Below, piece after piece: positions 35,301-47,229 of a stretch of 64,000 nucleotides of DNA. This stretch comes from Fomitopsis serialis. Lineage: Eukaryota; Basidiomycota; Agaricomycetes; Polyporales; Fomitopsidaceae. The notes below the pieces were generated by a model that was not told where the DNA came from, did not search any database, and saw nothing but the letters and a program-made list of their open reading frames with translations. The stretch spans positions 124,001 through 188,000 of the forward strand of contig NW_025955032.1 in the NCBI RefSeq assembly GCF_022376445.1, given 5' to 3'. Position 1 is the stretch's first letter; each line of letters starts with the position of its first letter. The position numbers were made by a program, and so were the translations under genes.

Positions 35301-35677
35301 TGCATCATTGCTGATTCGGACGCGGAGATATCTGAGCAGTCATGCAGAGGGTTTTGACCGCGTTTTGCTGACCGTCGGGAGATAGTGCTATACGGAGCCA
35401 ACAGCTTGTCAAGTGGATCATCGGACTTGCACGGGGTGCCCGAATGGACGGAGAGGAACTATTCGGGTGAGCTATTTGGGTGAGCTATCCGTACGCAAGA
35501 CTCCAGAGCTGACTGCACACAGATACCATCGCTGCATGTCAGCGCTAGAATCCAAGCCTCGTGTCTCGGCCTCATGCGTGCGGCGTTGCATAACGAGGTG
35601 AGACTGAGCTTGTCAGCTCTACCTAGCATAACTGACTCGGTTGTTCTCCTCCTCGCAACACCAGGGTCTAGACAGAT
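32310..35677. other. Gene-poor interval
   Basis: About 3.4 kb. It contains open frames at 32366-32815 and 33206-33874 without recognisable domains, and no mobile-element signature. The region shows little codon structure and may be decayed sequence. Confidence 0.4.
33206..33874 (+). CDS. Unrecognised open frame, 222 aa
   Basis: The longest uninterrupted frame in a 3.4-kb empty interval. It is Arg/Ser/Cys-rich with no signal peptide or domain known to me. In this genome real genes are split by short introns, which makes a long intronless frame without motif doubtful. Confidence 0.15.
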   Translation: MYTDATSRQFFGWRNRCVPPTKSLLATKATTAARECVQSLARLQHAAHRKSNTGSNGKNTAYNRHKSHCGAIADRPYLLSWVRRAGLDKTLPRGPAIVWFDICRCLGGEGHRVYLPRQPRGHEGLVIWVGNASEFRSQAKKTNNGSPSCPRFYQLRAGVSRIGYKRNACSNSPPCGAGSLLEALEYGRSPRRMSPIMLCGLGTQSATLVEKNRTTPIKRRGQ

Positions 35678-37175
35678 ATGCCCGACCTTGATTCTGCCGT
35701 GGCATCGATATCGCCTGCTGGGTCCAGACAGGATATGGACCGCAAGTCGTCGAGAGAAGATGCCATTCGCTCAGCATTGCTCTCATCGATTGCGACCGGT
35801 AGCTTCGTAGACACCAGGTTCTACCTTCCGTCCCGCCGCTCGCGCGCTGGGTACGTTACAGACTTGCGAGCCGTATATGCGAACAGCATGCTATTTCGGA
35901 GGGCATCGGATGTATTCGACAATAGTACGTGCAAGACTTGTGCGGTCGTATCCCATGGATGTGTGCGGCTGATCATTGTTCGTAGTGCTTACTGGTGGTT
36001 TTGCTGAAAGCATGTCGACAAGCTTCGATGGCGAACCTCCCTCCGGGCAAGAAGTGTCCATGGACGAATACGGTTATGAAACAGACAGCGATCTTGACGA
36101 TACTGAAGACGATGAGTCGGTAGACAATGCGGCAGACCATGTGGTTTCTGTCACTGCCACTCCGCAGTCAGTGCAGCCAGTGCAGTCAGTGCAGTCAGTG
36201 CAGTCAGAGAATGTCGAAAGCAACGGGATCACTGTCAGTGGTGACGGCGATATTGGTGAGATCACGGATGTGCGCTGTTGTCCGTAATCCCAATGTACAA
36301 TCAATTGACTTCGTGTGCAGCATCAACACACTCAGAATCTACGCACCGTCGGCCCTCGAGAAGCTCAGGCAGCTTCGGCTTCGGCTTCGGCCTCATGCCC
36401 CTACGGACCATGTACAGGTCGGACCGTCGTCGTCAAAGATATGGCGCATAAAACGTGTGTTTACCGTAGTGCACCTCTCTTTTCGGCAGCTGACAAAACT
36501 TACAAGATGGATCGCTCTCATCGCTTACATCTACACGGGAAGCATTGAATTTTCCCCGCTGCGGTCAAGCTCAGCATCTCCGCCAGGCGATCATGGTAGT
36601 CAGAACAGAACTTCTTCTGTTGCGTGCTCGCCGAAGTCGATGTACCGCCTTGCAGACAAGGTTTTTTTCTTTTCATTTTCATCTGCATGTTAAGCATTGG
36701 TTGACTCTAAGGCTGAGTAGTACGGTCTCGAAGACCTTCAAGGAATGGCTCTCAAACAGATACGGTCGGGACTCAGTACGGACAACATACTCAAAGAGCT
36801 ATTCTCAACGTTCACTTCCAGGTGACTACGGCTTGTTGGTCATGCTTCCTCTATGATACACTGACTAGTGCATACGGTGATGCCAGATATCCCGAGGTTC
36901 AGCAAATTCAAGTGGACTTCCTGTGCGACAGTATGCAGATCTCGGACGTCATGGCCTCGATGCCCGGATGGATGGCCGTTATGGCTCAAGGCCATTTACC
37001 CCATAGCCAGAATGTGATGTCGACTCTGTTGCTCACCATGGCCACGAAGATTCAGTCTTCAACAGCGTCAAAGGACGAGCTACGCCGGTGCCCGCGTTGT
37101 GTCGATGGAAGCCGCGAGTTGACATTCTCATCGTGCGGCCATACATACAACAGACCTCTCAACAGAAAGAAATAG
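35678..37175 (+). CDS. BTB/POZ domain protein 1
   Basis: Six exons close as 408 residues: 35678..35924, 35986..36269, 36321..36454, 36507..36660, 36721..36821, 36869..37175. BTB proteins commonly recruit CUL3 ubiquitin ligases. The BTB core is split by acidic and low-complexity inserts: FVDTRFYLPSRRS, then LYANSML-type strand and LTGGFAESM, the acidic DEYGYETDSDLDD, then RTVVVKDMAHKTWIALIAY and YTGSIEFSPL, and CSPKSMYRLADKYGLEDL. The fungal-type insert carries a VQS repeat. The donor of intron 4 (AAG|GTTTTT) is unusual. The C terminus has CPRC followed by SSCGH, resembling half a zinc finger. BTB gene 2 at 47-48 kb shares the six-exon plan, and exon 5 has 101 nt in both. Confidence 0.8.
36164..36208 (+). 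repeat. In-frame 9-bp repeat coding VQS/VQP units
   Basis: CAGTCAGTG-type units repeat four to five times inside exon 2 of BTB gene 1, giving VQP-VQS-VQS-VQS in the disordered insert. Such repeats often vary in copy number between strains. Confidence 0.75.
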
Positions 37176-37564
37176 CACGGGGATCATCGACCGTCCGGCG
37201 CCGCGCGGTTATGTCATTTGTTATCGAAGTTGTGTAAGAGCGGCGGCCAGCGTTGCAGACGGCCTGCTCAGGTAGACAAGAGCATAGTAGCCCCTGGCTT
37301 GAGGCGCATCTCCTGACCTGGCTTCGTCTATTCATGGCTCTCCAGTATGAAACGATGTGACATATCGTGCTTTTACCCTAAGTTTGATTGACCTGTTCGT
37401 ACGGGGCTAGGTGGTGTTGCCATGGATAGAGCCCGAGAATCGGAGCTACGCGACAAATAGCGCCCAAGCGCGTCTACACAGTACACGTGACCGTAGTACT
37501 TGACTCGCGCCGACTCAGACTGAGGTTGCCTGGTTCTGACAGGCCAGCAGACTCTCATCTCGCC
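37176..37564. other. Intergenic, promoter of ILV6
   Basis: About 390 bp between BTB gene 1 and ILV6, transcribed in the same direction. No additional gene. Confidence 0.5.
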
Positions 37565-39231
37565 ATGGAGAGCCTTCTCGCCAGCGTCGCCCGCAGGCGC
37601 ATCGCGACAGGGCTCGTATCACGCTCCCGCCATATCTGTGTATCAGCATGCAGACGGTATGCAGACTCCGGCGACTCAGCACCGAAACCACCGCCTCCCG
37701 TTGACGATTCGACCTCAGCACTGGATTACAAGCGGCGGACGACGCTACAGCACAGACCGCCGCCTCTTCCAGCCATGGACGTCCGCTCAAGGTCTGCAGA
37801 AGAGGCAGTGACGAACATCCTCTACAACACGCCCCCGCCTAGCCTGCAACCATTTAAAAAGTGCGTCTGCTCCAAGACAATCCTAATTACACATGTCGAC
37901 ACTGACACATGCGTGTGGTACAGGCATGTTCTGAACTGCCTGGTCCAGAACGAACCCGGTGTCTTATCCCGTGTATCGGGCATTCTCGCCGGGAGAGGCT
38001 TCAACATCGACTCCTTAGTCGTCTGTCGTACCGAGATCCGGGACCTGAGTCGCATGTGCATTGTACTCCGGGGTCAGGATGGTGTTATTGAGCAGGCAAG
38101 GAGACAGCTAGAAGACTTGGTGAGTCCGGTTTCCTTCTCGGTCATCTGCCCATAGTTCTTGTGCGGTCCATTGCAAATGGAAGGGAACCTATTTTTTTTT
38201 CTTTCGCTCTTGCCTCCGACGTACCGTTCATCGTCAGAAAGCCGGTGCATGTATTTTCCACCCAGATCATTCAAGTTGGAAGCTGACTTGCTGGATGCTC
38301 GACATTTGGACGCTCGGGCGACAGACCTGCGCCCGCGAACATCCTCTGCGGGAGGGTGAAGGCATCCCTCAATCTGAACAAGTGTCGTTGCAGGCGTTGA
38401 TGCTCCACTTAAGGTCACCCCAATGACATGTGAAGGCTTGGTGCCAGCTTCTACTGTTGGTAGGTTTGGACCGAGCAAGTGCTCGTTCCTGTCACATTGT
38501 TTTTTTTACCTTGAACCCGACTGCATGGGCCTGCGCATGACAACAGTCAATTTACATTTTCGTCACGTTCAAACGGCATGATTCATCCTGACCTATCTCC
38601 TCGCTCAGGTACCGGTATGGGCAGTGCTCGACTACACGGATACCCACTGCATCGAGCGCGAGCTGCTCCTCGTCAAGGTCTCCATCCTCGGGCCAGAGTA
38701 CGTCGAAGAGCAGCTCCAAGGCGGGCCCACGCACGACCCGCGGCATCGCCACCTCACCCCGTCCACTTCCACCGCCGACGCGGAGTCGAAGCTCGAGCGC
38801 GAGATGGCGCTCGCGCAGAGCTTCGAGCGCGGCGCGCACCCGGACGCGGACGCCCACGCGCCCACACCGCTCACGCCGACGCAGGCGCTGCACCTCCGGA
38901 GCGACAACCTCAACGCCGTCTCCGTGCTCTCCCAGCAGTTCGGCGGGCGCATCGTCGACGTGAGCGAGAACAGTGTCATCGTCGAAATGTCCGGCAAGAC
39001 CAAGCGCGTCGAGGCCTTCCTCGCGCTTCTCAAGCCGTTTGGCGTCCTCGAGGCCGCCCGCACAGGTATGTGTGTCTGGCTGCCGGAGGAGGACGCGTTG
39101 TTCTGACTGGTGCCCACGCTTCCGCAGGTCTCATGGTCATGCCTCGTACGCCCATCGCGAGGGCGCCCGAGGACAGCGATGACGCGGATGATGTTAAGGG
39201 GGTCGACATGAGCCTTCTCCCACCGGGTTGA
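37565..39231 (+). CDS. ILV6: Acetolactate synthase regulatory subunit
   Basis: Mitochondrial regulatory subunit of acetohydroxyacid synthase, which confers valine feedback control on the first common step of branched-chain amino-acid synthesis. Four exons, 37565..37860, 37924..38119, 38609..39065 and 39128..39231, close as 350 residues. The N terminus (MESLLASVARRRIATGLVSR) is a typical mitochondrial presequence. The ACT domain is clear: HVLNCLVQNEPGVLSRVSGI, then AGRGFNIDSLVV and DLSRMCIVLRGQD. It is followed by LEDLVPVWAVLDYT across the second intron and a C-terminal regulatory domain with ILGPEYVEEQL, FGGRIVDVSENSVIVEMSGK and PFGVLEAARTGLMVMPR. Intron 2 is 489 nt, far above the local norm. 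It converges on PDK1, 350 bp away. Confidence 0.95.
38120..38608 (+). other. Unusually long intron of ILV6 (489 nt)
   Basis: The flanking exons encode LEDL and VPVWAVLDYT, contiguous in the family, so no coding exon is missing. Its splice sites are a regular GTGAGT donor and a CTCAG acceptor. The content has T-runs and mixed sequence; I could not identify a snoRNA or nested gene. Confidence 0.7.
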
Positions 39232-39581
39232 TACTCCTAGTTCACACGGCGAAGCGTCCACATTCTGCGGGAATGTAACAAAAGTATATCAACTTCAACT
39301 ACCCTCAATTTAGCGTGTATCTGTGTGCTCCGATTAATACGACCGGGAGCCTGGAGCAGCGGCCCCGGCGTGGGACTATGCAGGTTGCGTGGATGGGGAA
39401 GAGCGAGCGAGCGTAAGTGCGGATGTGTGCTATCAATACAATATACAGATGCAAGTATAGCGGAGCGATAAAAAGAGGTACATAAATATGAAGTGCGCGG
39501 TCCGATCGAACAACGTCCCATCCCAAGCGGCGAGATCAAAAGCGTACAACGCACACGGGTACAACAAACACACAGTCGGGT
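39232..39581. other. Convergent 3' spacer ILV6 / PDK1
   Basis: 350 bp between two stop codons facing each other. It must contain both polyadenylation regions; no gene seen. Confidence 0.5.
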
Positions 39582-42372
39582 TCACGTCCGTGTACGTGAG
39601 GTGGAAGCAGTCCGCGCGCCGCCTGCTGCGGGCGCGTGGGTCTCGAACGCTTCCTGAATTTTGCGAATCCACATGCTAGCCATGGATGGACTCTCAGCAA
39701 GGAAACAATGTGACTTGGTGGCCTGTATTGGCAACAGGACGACGTAAGTATAACCAATGTGAGGAAAGAGTGCGAGACGACTGACCGTCATGACGACAAA
39801 CTCGCGCTCGCCCTTTGGCTCGATGCCCGAGATGATATGACGGCCATCCTTCTCCTTCTCCGACGAAGGAGTCATAAATAATTCCGTCCGAACTTGCACC
39901 GCGCGCCCGATCTTACGCTTTAAGCACAGCAGCCGGTGTGTTGTGAGAATAAGCTCCCTCGTCTTCAACCGCCGCGGCGTCACCGCCATGGCGAGTAACC
40001 GGCTTCCACGTCGCCTGGGCGCGCTCGCCTCCACGGTCGTGTTGAACAGCACGCTCTCGTGCGGGAGCAGTAACGACGTCCTGCACAAACAAACAGACAC
40101 CGAACGCGTTATTTCACCCAGCGCCACGGGCTCGCTACGTCGGTCTGGAACTCACCATTCCGAATCCACCGGCGGCGGCGGCGGCGCGCGGTTCCCCTGG
40201 ATAGGCGTCTGCGCGCGGTTCCGGCCTCTGTCAATCCCAGCGGCCTCCAGCGCCGCACCGAGCTGCTCGATCGGACTGCCGTCCGACGAACTGGTCGCGG
40301 AGCCCGTCGAATAACTGTCCACGACCGCCCCCTTGGGCGCTGGCACGTCAATTGGATGTGCCTTCACGACCGACGGGACGTCATGCGAGGGGCCCACGCC
40401 ATTCGCCGGCGCTGTTCTGCTGTCGCCCGCCGTGAGGACCGAGCCCGCCTTCGGGATATCCGCGAAACGGACCGAGGGCCCCTCGTCTTTCCCAGTACCA
40501 GGCGCCGCCGAAGACGAACTCGCAAGGTTTGCATTGTTGGTACTGTGGCCGTCGGCCGGCGGAAACGCGTATGGACGCAGTTCTCCCATAGGCCCGACAT
40601 CTTCGTAATAGGCATACCCATTCGGTGCTTCTGCCTCCTGCGGGGCAAAAAAATCCTGGCCTTCTGTATCCGACGCCCAGCTGATGCCGTCCTCTGGGTC
40701 GCTATCGCCCACGAGGGCGTCCCAAGATGCACCGACGTCGTCCCACTTACTACCATTGGTTGCTGGTGGAGGGTCTTTCTTGATGAGTCCAGGCTCGAGG
40801 GGCGGGACCGGTTCTGTCCAGAGCGTGCCCCAGTTGATGGAGGCGAAAAACGGGTGCTCCCTGAGCGCCTGCATGTCGGTACTGCTTCCAGAATGACCAG
40901 CGCCGAGGCGGTGGGCCGGATCGCGGACCTAACCTCGCGGCTCAGTTCAGCCACCCCATCGAAATGTTCATAAACAACGTACGAGTAGTTTCTGTACCAG
41001 ATCCTGTGCATGCTCATCGAAGCCTTCAGGGAAAGTGTACTCGAGCTTCTTGATCTTTTGCCATGTCAGGTACTCAGAGAGCCCCTGGAATGCAAAGCGG
41101 CCAGAGATCATTTGGTAGACAATGCAACCCAGGGCCCAGAAGTCGGAGCTGTGACCACATTGACATAAAGATAAGCCATCGGATACGCATCGACTGCGAT
41201 AATCACGGCGCACCTTTTGCTAGTCTCGCTGTCCTCGAGCAACTCCGGAGATACATATTGTGCCGTGCCCACAAAAGTCTTTGTGCGCTCGCCTGTAAGC
41301 CAATCAGCTGCTGTCAAGCTATGCCGGAAGATGCCTGCGGCAAGGACCGACCTCCGGAGTCGAGAATCTTGCCGGTGCCAAAATCCGTGATCTTGATCCG
41401 GAACGCGTCGTCCAATAGCAGATTCTCGGGTTTGAGGTCCCTGTGCGGCGCGAGAGTCAGTGTGCTGCCCACCGCCGCCAGTGTCGCGCACAGCCCGCTC
41501 ACCGGTGGATGACGCCCTTCGAGTGCATATACCCCAGTGCGTCTACAATTTGCGCAGCATATACCCGCGCGCATTCTGTCGAGAGCGAGCCCATGCGTGA
41601 TATTCGCGACTGCAGCTCCCCGTTCCTCGCGAGATCCAGCACGAAATCTGCGAGACACCATCAGCCGCAAAATTAGCCCGCATGCACGCGTGCACTTACA
41701 AAGACTCCACTCATCCTGGAACGCCCAGTGTAAGCGCACGATGCCCGGGTGTCCCGCACCGAGCCTGACGAGCGTGTTCTTCTCTGCCAGCGCAGTGGGC
41801 AGCTTGCCGTTGCGCCTGAGATGGCCCTTATCGAGTATCTTTATTGCATACTCCTGCTGGGTCGTCCTGTGTCTCGCGAGCATCACCTGTTACGTAGTGG
41901 CACACATTAGCACTCCCGAACATGTGTAGAGCCTAGACGAACGCACCGTCGAATATGAACCCTCCCCAAGCACCCGCCCAAACTCAAAGTCATCCGCGGT
42001 CGTCGCGACGCGGCCGTTCACGGAGCTATTGCGCGACTGGGAGCGGTTCCGCGAGGGCGGCGGCCGCAACTCCGAGGCCCCGTCATCTCGCTCGTCCGAG
42101 AGGCCGAGTTCACGCGCTAGGTATGCGGGCGGTCGCGACGAGCGCGGTGTACTTGGCGACTGGGGGCTCCGCGAGCGCACTGCCGTGCGCGGGGACGAGA
42201 ATGTGCGCAGGGGCCGTGGCCGTACTGGAGTCTGGAGGGTCAGGTCGGAGGTCGAGCTGGAGGAGCTGCTGGAGGATATGACGGAAGCATTTCTGCTGAG
42301 GTCCGCGAGGGTCGGGGTGGTCTGGAGCGAGGACGTCTCGGGCGACGGGGACGAGACCTGGATCTTGAGCAT
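39582..42372 (-). CDS. PDK1: 3-phosphoinositide-dependent protein kinase 1 homologue (PDK1/PKH) with PH domain
   Basis: An AGC master kinase that phosphorylates the activation loops of other AGC kinases. Nine exons close as 766 residues: 41947..42372, 41700..41886, 41503..41647, 41352..41440, 41214..41292, 40983..41148, 40156..40928, 39786..40080, 39582..39722. The order is a Ser-rich N terminus, then the kinase domain from about residue 126: FEFGRVLGEGSYST (P-loop), YAIKILDKGHLRR (VAIK lysine), GVIHRDLKPENLLL (catalytic loop), ITDFGTGK (DFG), TFVGTAQYVSPELL (activation loop/APE) and FWALGCIVYQMISGR. It ends with RDPAHRLG. A long disordered linker follows, then a C-terminal PH domain (ILTTHRLLCLKRK, then ATKSHCFLAES and WIRKIQEAFE). 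The overall order is that of fungal PDK1 proteins. Confidence 0.93.
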
Positions 42373-44612
42373 GCGCGGATGGGAGAAGAGAAGGAGAGGA
42401 GAGCGACAGGACGGCCGGGCAAGGAGGAGGGAGAGAAGAATAAGTTTCGGATATGTTGCGAATTAAGTCCAACCCGGCCGCGGTGGTCCAGGCCCGGGTG
42501 ATGTTGTCGCCGCCTGAATCGACGTCAATCGCCCAAGGCGCGTCCCCGCATTATTCACACTCCGCTCCGGTGGCCCAGAACCCGCGCGATAGCACGCGGC
42601 GAGTGGCGGTGGCTGGCGGTGGCCGCCGGCTTGCCTCCTCCCATCGCCTCCTGGAGCTCGCCGCCGCCACCAGGGAGCATCCGTCCGTATCGCAGCTCGC
42701 GTCTCCATTGTCCTCCCCGACGCTGCGCACCGGGCCTCGCTTCTGACGCCGCAGCGGAGCCTGAGCGCAGCCCGCACCAGGCTGTGTGAGAAGGACGGCT
42801 CGGTCCTGTGTGCGCCTGGGAGCACTCTGTGTTGTCCAGGTGGTCGCCGTCAAAGTTCCAGCCGCCGCGCTGCCAATTCACATCAGTGGCCCGGCGCCGC
42901 GGTCACTGGTAGTCCTGGACGCGCACATCATGTGCAGATGCTCTCCTCGGGTACTACCGCGCGTGGTCGGTTTGCCGTAATGCTCTCCATACAGCGGAGG
43001 TGCGTCATGTCCGTCGTCCGTCACCTCTTTTTGCATATGACGCGCCGTCTGCGTCTCGCAATGGACAACCACTCCGTCAACCGGAGCTGTACTTGGGAGT
43101 TCCCACTCGGTGCGGCAATCTACGCCCAGAAATGGTTCTGACCCCTTTGCACACCGCCACAAGTCCGCGTTCGTCTGGGTAGTCTTATGACTGAATGTGA
43201 TATATCCTCCCCGACGTCGTGCGACCAGCACGCAGGACGCGTCAAATATAGCTGATGAATCGCCCTTCATGTGGGGGTCTGCTGTGGGGCCCCACAAACA
43301 CGACCCGCATCGTGCGGAACACTGGGAGCAATGCATGATAGGCTCGCCCGTGTCCGCCTCTTCCATCACGTCGCTTCCTGGTAAGTACCCCAATTGGAAG
43401 GGGTCTTTATCCTCATCCGGACGAGGTTGGACTATCGGAAGGGTCAGCACGTTTGTGAAGACCTGGTGCCCTAAATCTAGTGGCGTGGTGGGTCCCCATA
43501 TGCGGCTACGCGCGTTTGAATAAGCTTTTCGCCCTCAGCGATGCCAACGTTCGCATATGTAAGCACAGTTCAAGGTATGGACACTGCCTTGCGGTCCAAC
43601 GGACTGCAACAGAAATACTACCGCCGTCTTAAACTCAAGCCCTTCCCCTCCTTCTACCATACTCGGTGTGTAGTCTAACCTAAGGATCGTTCAGAATATA
43701 GTACACATCTAATCATATCCATGATTACCATCACCCTCCCAGGGTGCCGTTCGTTCGGTGGAAGTAAAGCGCTTCGGTATGTCCATGACGCATTTTGTGT
43801 TCCGCGGTCTCGCATGCGTGTGTACTCGTCTTGGTCATGACGCATGATGATTGCTAGACAGCACTCTCTAATGCACAGGGTCTCTGAATACCGTAATAGA
43901 TCGGGTTGCTCCGACGGAGTCTTGAGCGTGATCCCCAACGCAGTCACTCTGCTCTTCAGCTGACCAGCCACATTATGGGGCGCGACCGAGGCGCGGCACA
44001 CAGTCGGCAACGAGGCTGACTAGTGACTACGGAGACGCTGCGTGCACCCTCGGAGCATGTGGACTGACAACAGCGACGAAACTTACGAGCTGAAACTCGG
44101 TTGAAGGACAAATTGGGCCACTCCCGTTGAATCATAGTGCTGCACCGATTGAAGTACTGAGATGGTCGGAAACGTTAGTCATAGGCTTTCATATGCTTCT
44201 CTCGTAACCTGATCCTAGAATATAAATAGTTGCGCCCACCTATGTGTGTGAACCATTGCGCGCGAGCAATGGTGTTTTGGTGTGGCCAGGAAGCACCGAG
44301 TTTCCATATATAGAACATGTTGAACGACCTAAGCGCTCATTTGCCACATTCTTACGAACTGCGAGTTCACTCCATTGTGAGCAAATTGTGAGCGGAAAGT
44401 CGCGTCTAGTCAGACGTAACATCAGTTGCTCAGTACTCACTGACTGAGCTCTGCCAGGACCTGCCGACTCGAAACAAGTTCTTGCAACTTGACAGAACTT
44501 GGCCCCGTCTGTAAACCAGACGTCCAACTCCTCCTCAGGTGTGGCTTCAGTGGCCACAGTAATTGGGCAATGCTGACCATGTCACATAGAGTTTACAGGC
44601 CCGTGATACATC
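42373..44612. other. Intergenic region with one doubtful frame
   Basis: About 2.2 kb between divergent PDK1 and MED1. It holds the promoters of both plus a possible minus-strand gene at 42878-43450. The 43675-44010 minus-strand frame has no recognisable motif. Confidence 0.4.
42878..43450 (-). CDS. Hypothetical protein, 190 aa
   Basis: An intronless minus-strand frame with reasonably coding-like composition, beginning MLTLPIVQPRPDEDKDPFQL. It contains a small cysteine cluster (HCSQCSARCGSC). No signal peptide or known domain. It could be a real orphan gene or part of one with exons I cannot place. Confidence 0.3.
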   Translation of the reverse strand: MLTLPIVQPRPDEDKDPFQLGYLPGSDVMEEADTGEPIMHCSQCSARCGSCLWGPTADPHMKGDSSAIFDASCVLVARRRGGYITFSHKTTQTNADLWRCAKGSEPFLGVDCRTEWELPSTAPVDGVVVHCETQTARHMQKEVTDDGHDAPPLYGEHYGKPTTRGSTRGEHLHMMCASRTTSDRGAGPLM

Positions 44613-47033
44613 ATGGAGCAAAACACTGACACGAAGGATTATACTACGTCGACAATACTATCCACTGTCCAGGACCTGCTGTCCCAGCATGGATTCTCAG
44701 TGAATCAACCGACGCATCCTTTTGCCTCAGCCCCAGGCGAGACAGCGTCGCTGCTTAACCGAATCATCGAAGAGTCAGACCGTATGTCGCACGCACTCGG
44801 TGCCAGCCTCGCGCTTCCACCAGCGAACCCGAAAGTAATATCGCTTTACCGGCAACACGCCACATTATCTAGCACGCTCCATCTGGTCAGATGCCTTACT
44901 GTGTCTGCCGTACTGATTGTGCTGACGAGCGAAGTCACCAGTCGGAACTCAGTGTCAAGACCACCTTGGACGCCCTGCGCAAACGCGCGGGGATCACGTA
45001 TGGCGAGGACATCCCGCTCGACCGCGCGTCCATCGTCGGCTGGTGCGTATCGCGCCTCGAGGCGTGGGGCGCGTCCGCAGGAATGGAGGCGTTCAAGGAG
45101 GAAGAGCGCGAGGGCCGCATGACCGTCGTCCTCGGCGGGAAGGTGCTCGTGATTGACATCGACCTCGCCGTGGACCGCACGGACCCAGACCGGCCCTCGG
45201 TCACGGTCGCCAGCGTGAAGACGTCGTACGCGATCCCGAACGTCGCGACGAGCTCGACGACGCAGGGGTCCGCGTCCTTGGATGGGTTCCTCGCGAATTG
45301 CGTGCAGGCGTTCCTGACGGAGGTGCAGAGAGAGCCGAGGGAGCAAGACAGCGTGGAGGCTGCGCGGCTCGGGGCGCTCTGCTCGGAGAGCCTCAAGTAC
45401 TTGATGACGCTGGACCAGCTCGCCCTTGATGAAGGGGAAGGGGGGCTGCGCTGGTTCAGCGACATCGACGTGCTCGCCCAGGAGACGGAGAAGGTTGCTG
45501 TGAGCGAAGCTCAAGGCGCGAGTTCGTGCGTGTATTGATGCGTGTGTCGAGGATCTGCTAACCTTCCTGCGTAGGAGTCAAGTGGGCAGCGCCGCGCCGC
45601 TGGACGTCTTTCTCATGCGCGCTCATAGTTTGCCGCTTCCGTATCTGACGGGACCTTCAGTGTCGTTCCTTGTTTTCATTGCGCCACTGACATATCTCAC
45701 CCTGCTGCGCTCAACCTCGTCTGCTGGAAGACAACCACAACACTCGCCCTCCCTCCCGAAACTGGATGTCCCCTTCGACGTCCTCAGACCTAGGCTCACA
45801 TCGCACCCACGGCCAAGGGGCGTCACGGTAGCGTCGCTAGTCCTGTCGTCTGCGGGGACCATCGGATCGGAGGCCGACTCCATGAACATCGCGGACTTCA
45901 GCACACGGCCCACTTTCCCCCTCTCATCCACAGGAGCGCAGGTAGACCGTGCTCTCGCCCAAGTCTCACAAGTGCCCGGCACGCGACTCGCCAACGACTC
46001 AACTCCGCCACCACCGATTTGGGTGCTCGACTTCACAGAGGGCGGCAAGTACCCGGGTGTCGTGATGAGCCAGTCGCGCATGCGCGAGATCGAGCTCCTG
46101 ATGAACCCCCTGAGCGGCATGGACCAGCTCCACAGCGTGCATCAGATGGCGTTCGGTATGGGGAGCTGGTTGGACCTCCTGGTGAGCAAGTGCGCGTTTG
46201 ACGAAGTTTTCGTTGAACTCATCACACAACCAGCTGAGCCCTTCAATCCCTATCTCGCCGGAACGCTACACAGCATCCTACGTAAGTCTGGGTGAAACAT
46301 CGCCTTACCACCGACAAATGAACATGCTTGACAGATTTCACCGACCTCTGCGCACCCTCCGTTGCAGCTGCGTCTCACCGCACCAGAAGAACCAGGTTTC
46401 ATCCTTGAGCGAGTGCCGGTGAAGAACCTGAAGGAGATCTGGGGGGTCCTGGAGGTAGTGCTTATCACGGTCTCGTGCATGCTTGCAGCGGTAACACTCG
46501 TTGCGTAGATTGTCAAGGAGCAGTGCTGGCTCAACGAAACCCTGTCGGCATACCAATGGATTCCAGAGGGTCTGGAAAACGGACCCATGGCCAACGAAAT
46601 GGAGGACGACGAAGCTAACGAGGAAGATCTCCAGGCTGTCCTTACAGGTAGGAGCAGCAAATACTACTGCCGAGGTCGCGCTGATTAAGACCCTTCAGGA
46701 TCGCTCACTCCACGCAGGATACCGGTAAACCTTTACCTCACCACCTCTGCGCCAGTTTCGCTTTTCGACGCTCCGGACCTGAGCGCCATGCCACTGCCCC
46801 AATCAGTCGGGCACGCGAGAATCCTCATGTCCTCACCGGAAAGGCCACCCATGCCTGGTCAAGTCGAGATCGCCGTCACCTTCGACCCAAGCAAGCCGCG
46901 AGGAGTGGCACTAGTTATTAACGGAGCGATGGGCGCCGAGCTGAACACCGACGTGCTCGAAGAGGTGTGCAGGCGGGGTGGAACCCTCGGTCTGCCCGGG
47001 AGGATATGGGCGAAGTCGCTGTCGGCAAGCTAA
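44613..47033 (+). CDS. MED1: Mediator complex subunit 1
   Basis: Subunit of Mediator, the bridge between activators and RNA polymerase II. Seven exons close as 701 residues: 44613..44885, 44942..45525, 45575..46181, 46234..46281, 46335..46454, 46509..46647, 46699..47033. The MED1 domain is visible: TTLDALRKRAGITYGED, SIVGWCVSRLEAWG, VVLGGKVLVIDIDLAV and the VASVKTSYA strand. Later blocks also fit, including WVLDFTEGGKYPGVVMSQSR, then RYTASYISPTSAHPPLQLRL and ILERVPVKNLKEIWGVLE, IVKEQCWLNETL and the final VEIAVTFDPSKPRGVALVIN. The short 48-nt exon 4 is needed to keep the frame. It diverges from PDK1 and is followed by BTB gene 2 on the opposite strand. Confidence 0.9.
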
Positions 47034-47229
47034 GGTTGTATGTTGTCTAGAAGTGATGTATTAGATAGGCAGGAGTCGCACGAGATCTAATTCATACACT
47101 GCTATACATCCTCGACGAAAACTACACTACAAAGAGGCTGGCTATCTAACAGCACCAAGTCCGAGGAACACATGGCAGGTCCTAGTACATCATCGATCCT
47201 CTCTATTATACACTCCTGTCTTCAAGCCA

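Noticed and set aside
29079..35677. Retrotransposon or DNA transposon in the gene-poor stretches
   Set aside because: I found no reverse transcriptase, integrase, transposase or long terminal repeat pattern in any frame.
36455..36506. BTB gene 1 as a pseudogene because of frame changes
   Set aside because: Proper introns at 36270..36320, 36455..36506 and 36661..36720 restore one continuous frame.
38159..38359. Open frame inside ILV6 intron 2
   Set aside because: The flanking exons are contiguous in the protein family, and the frame has no motif.
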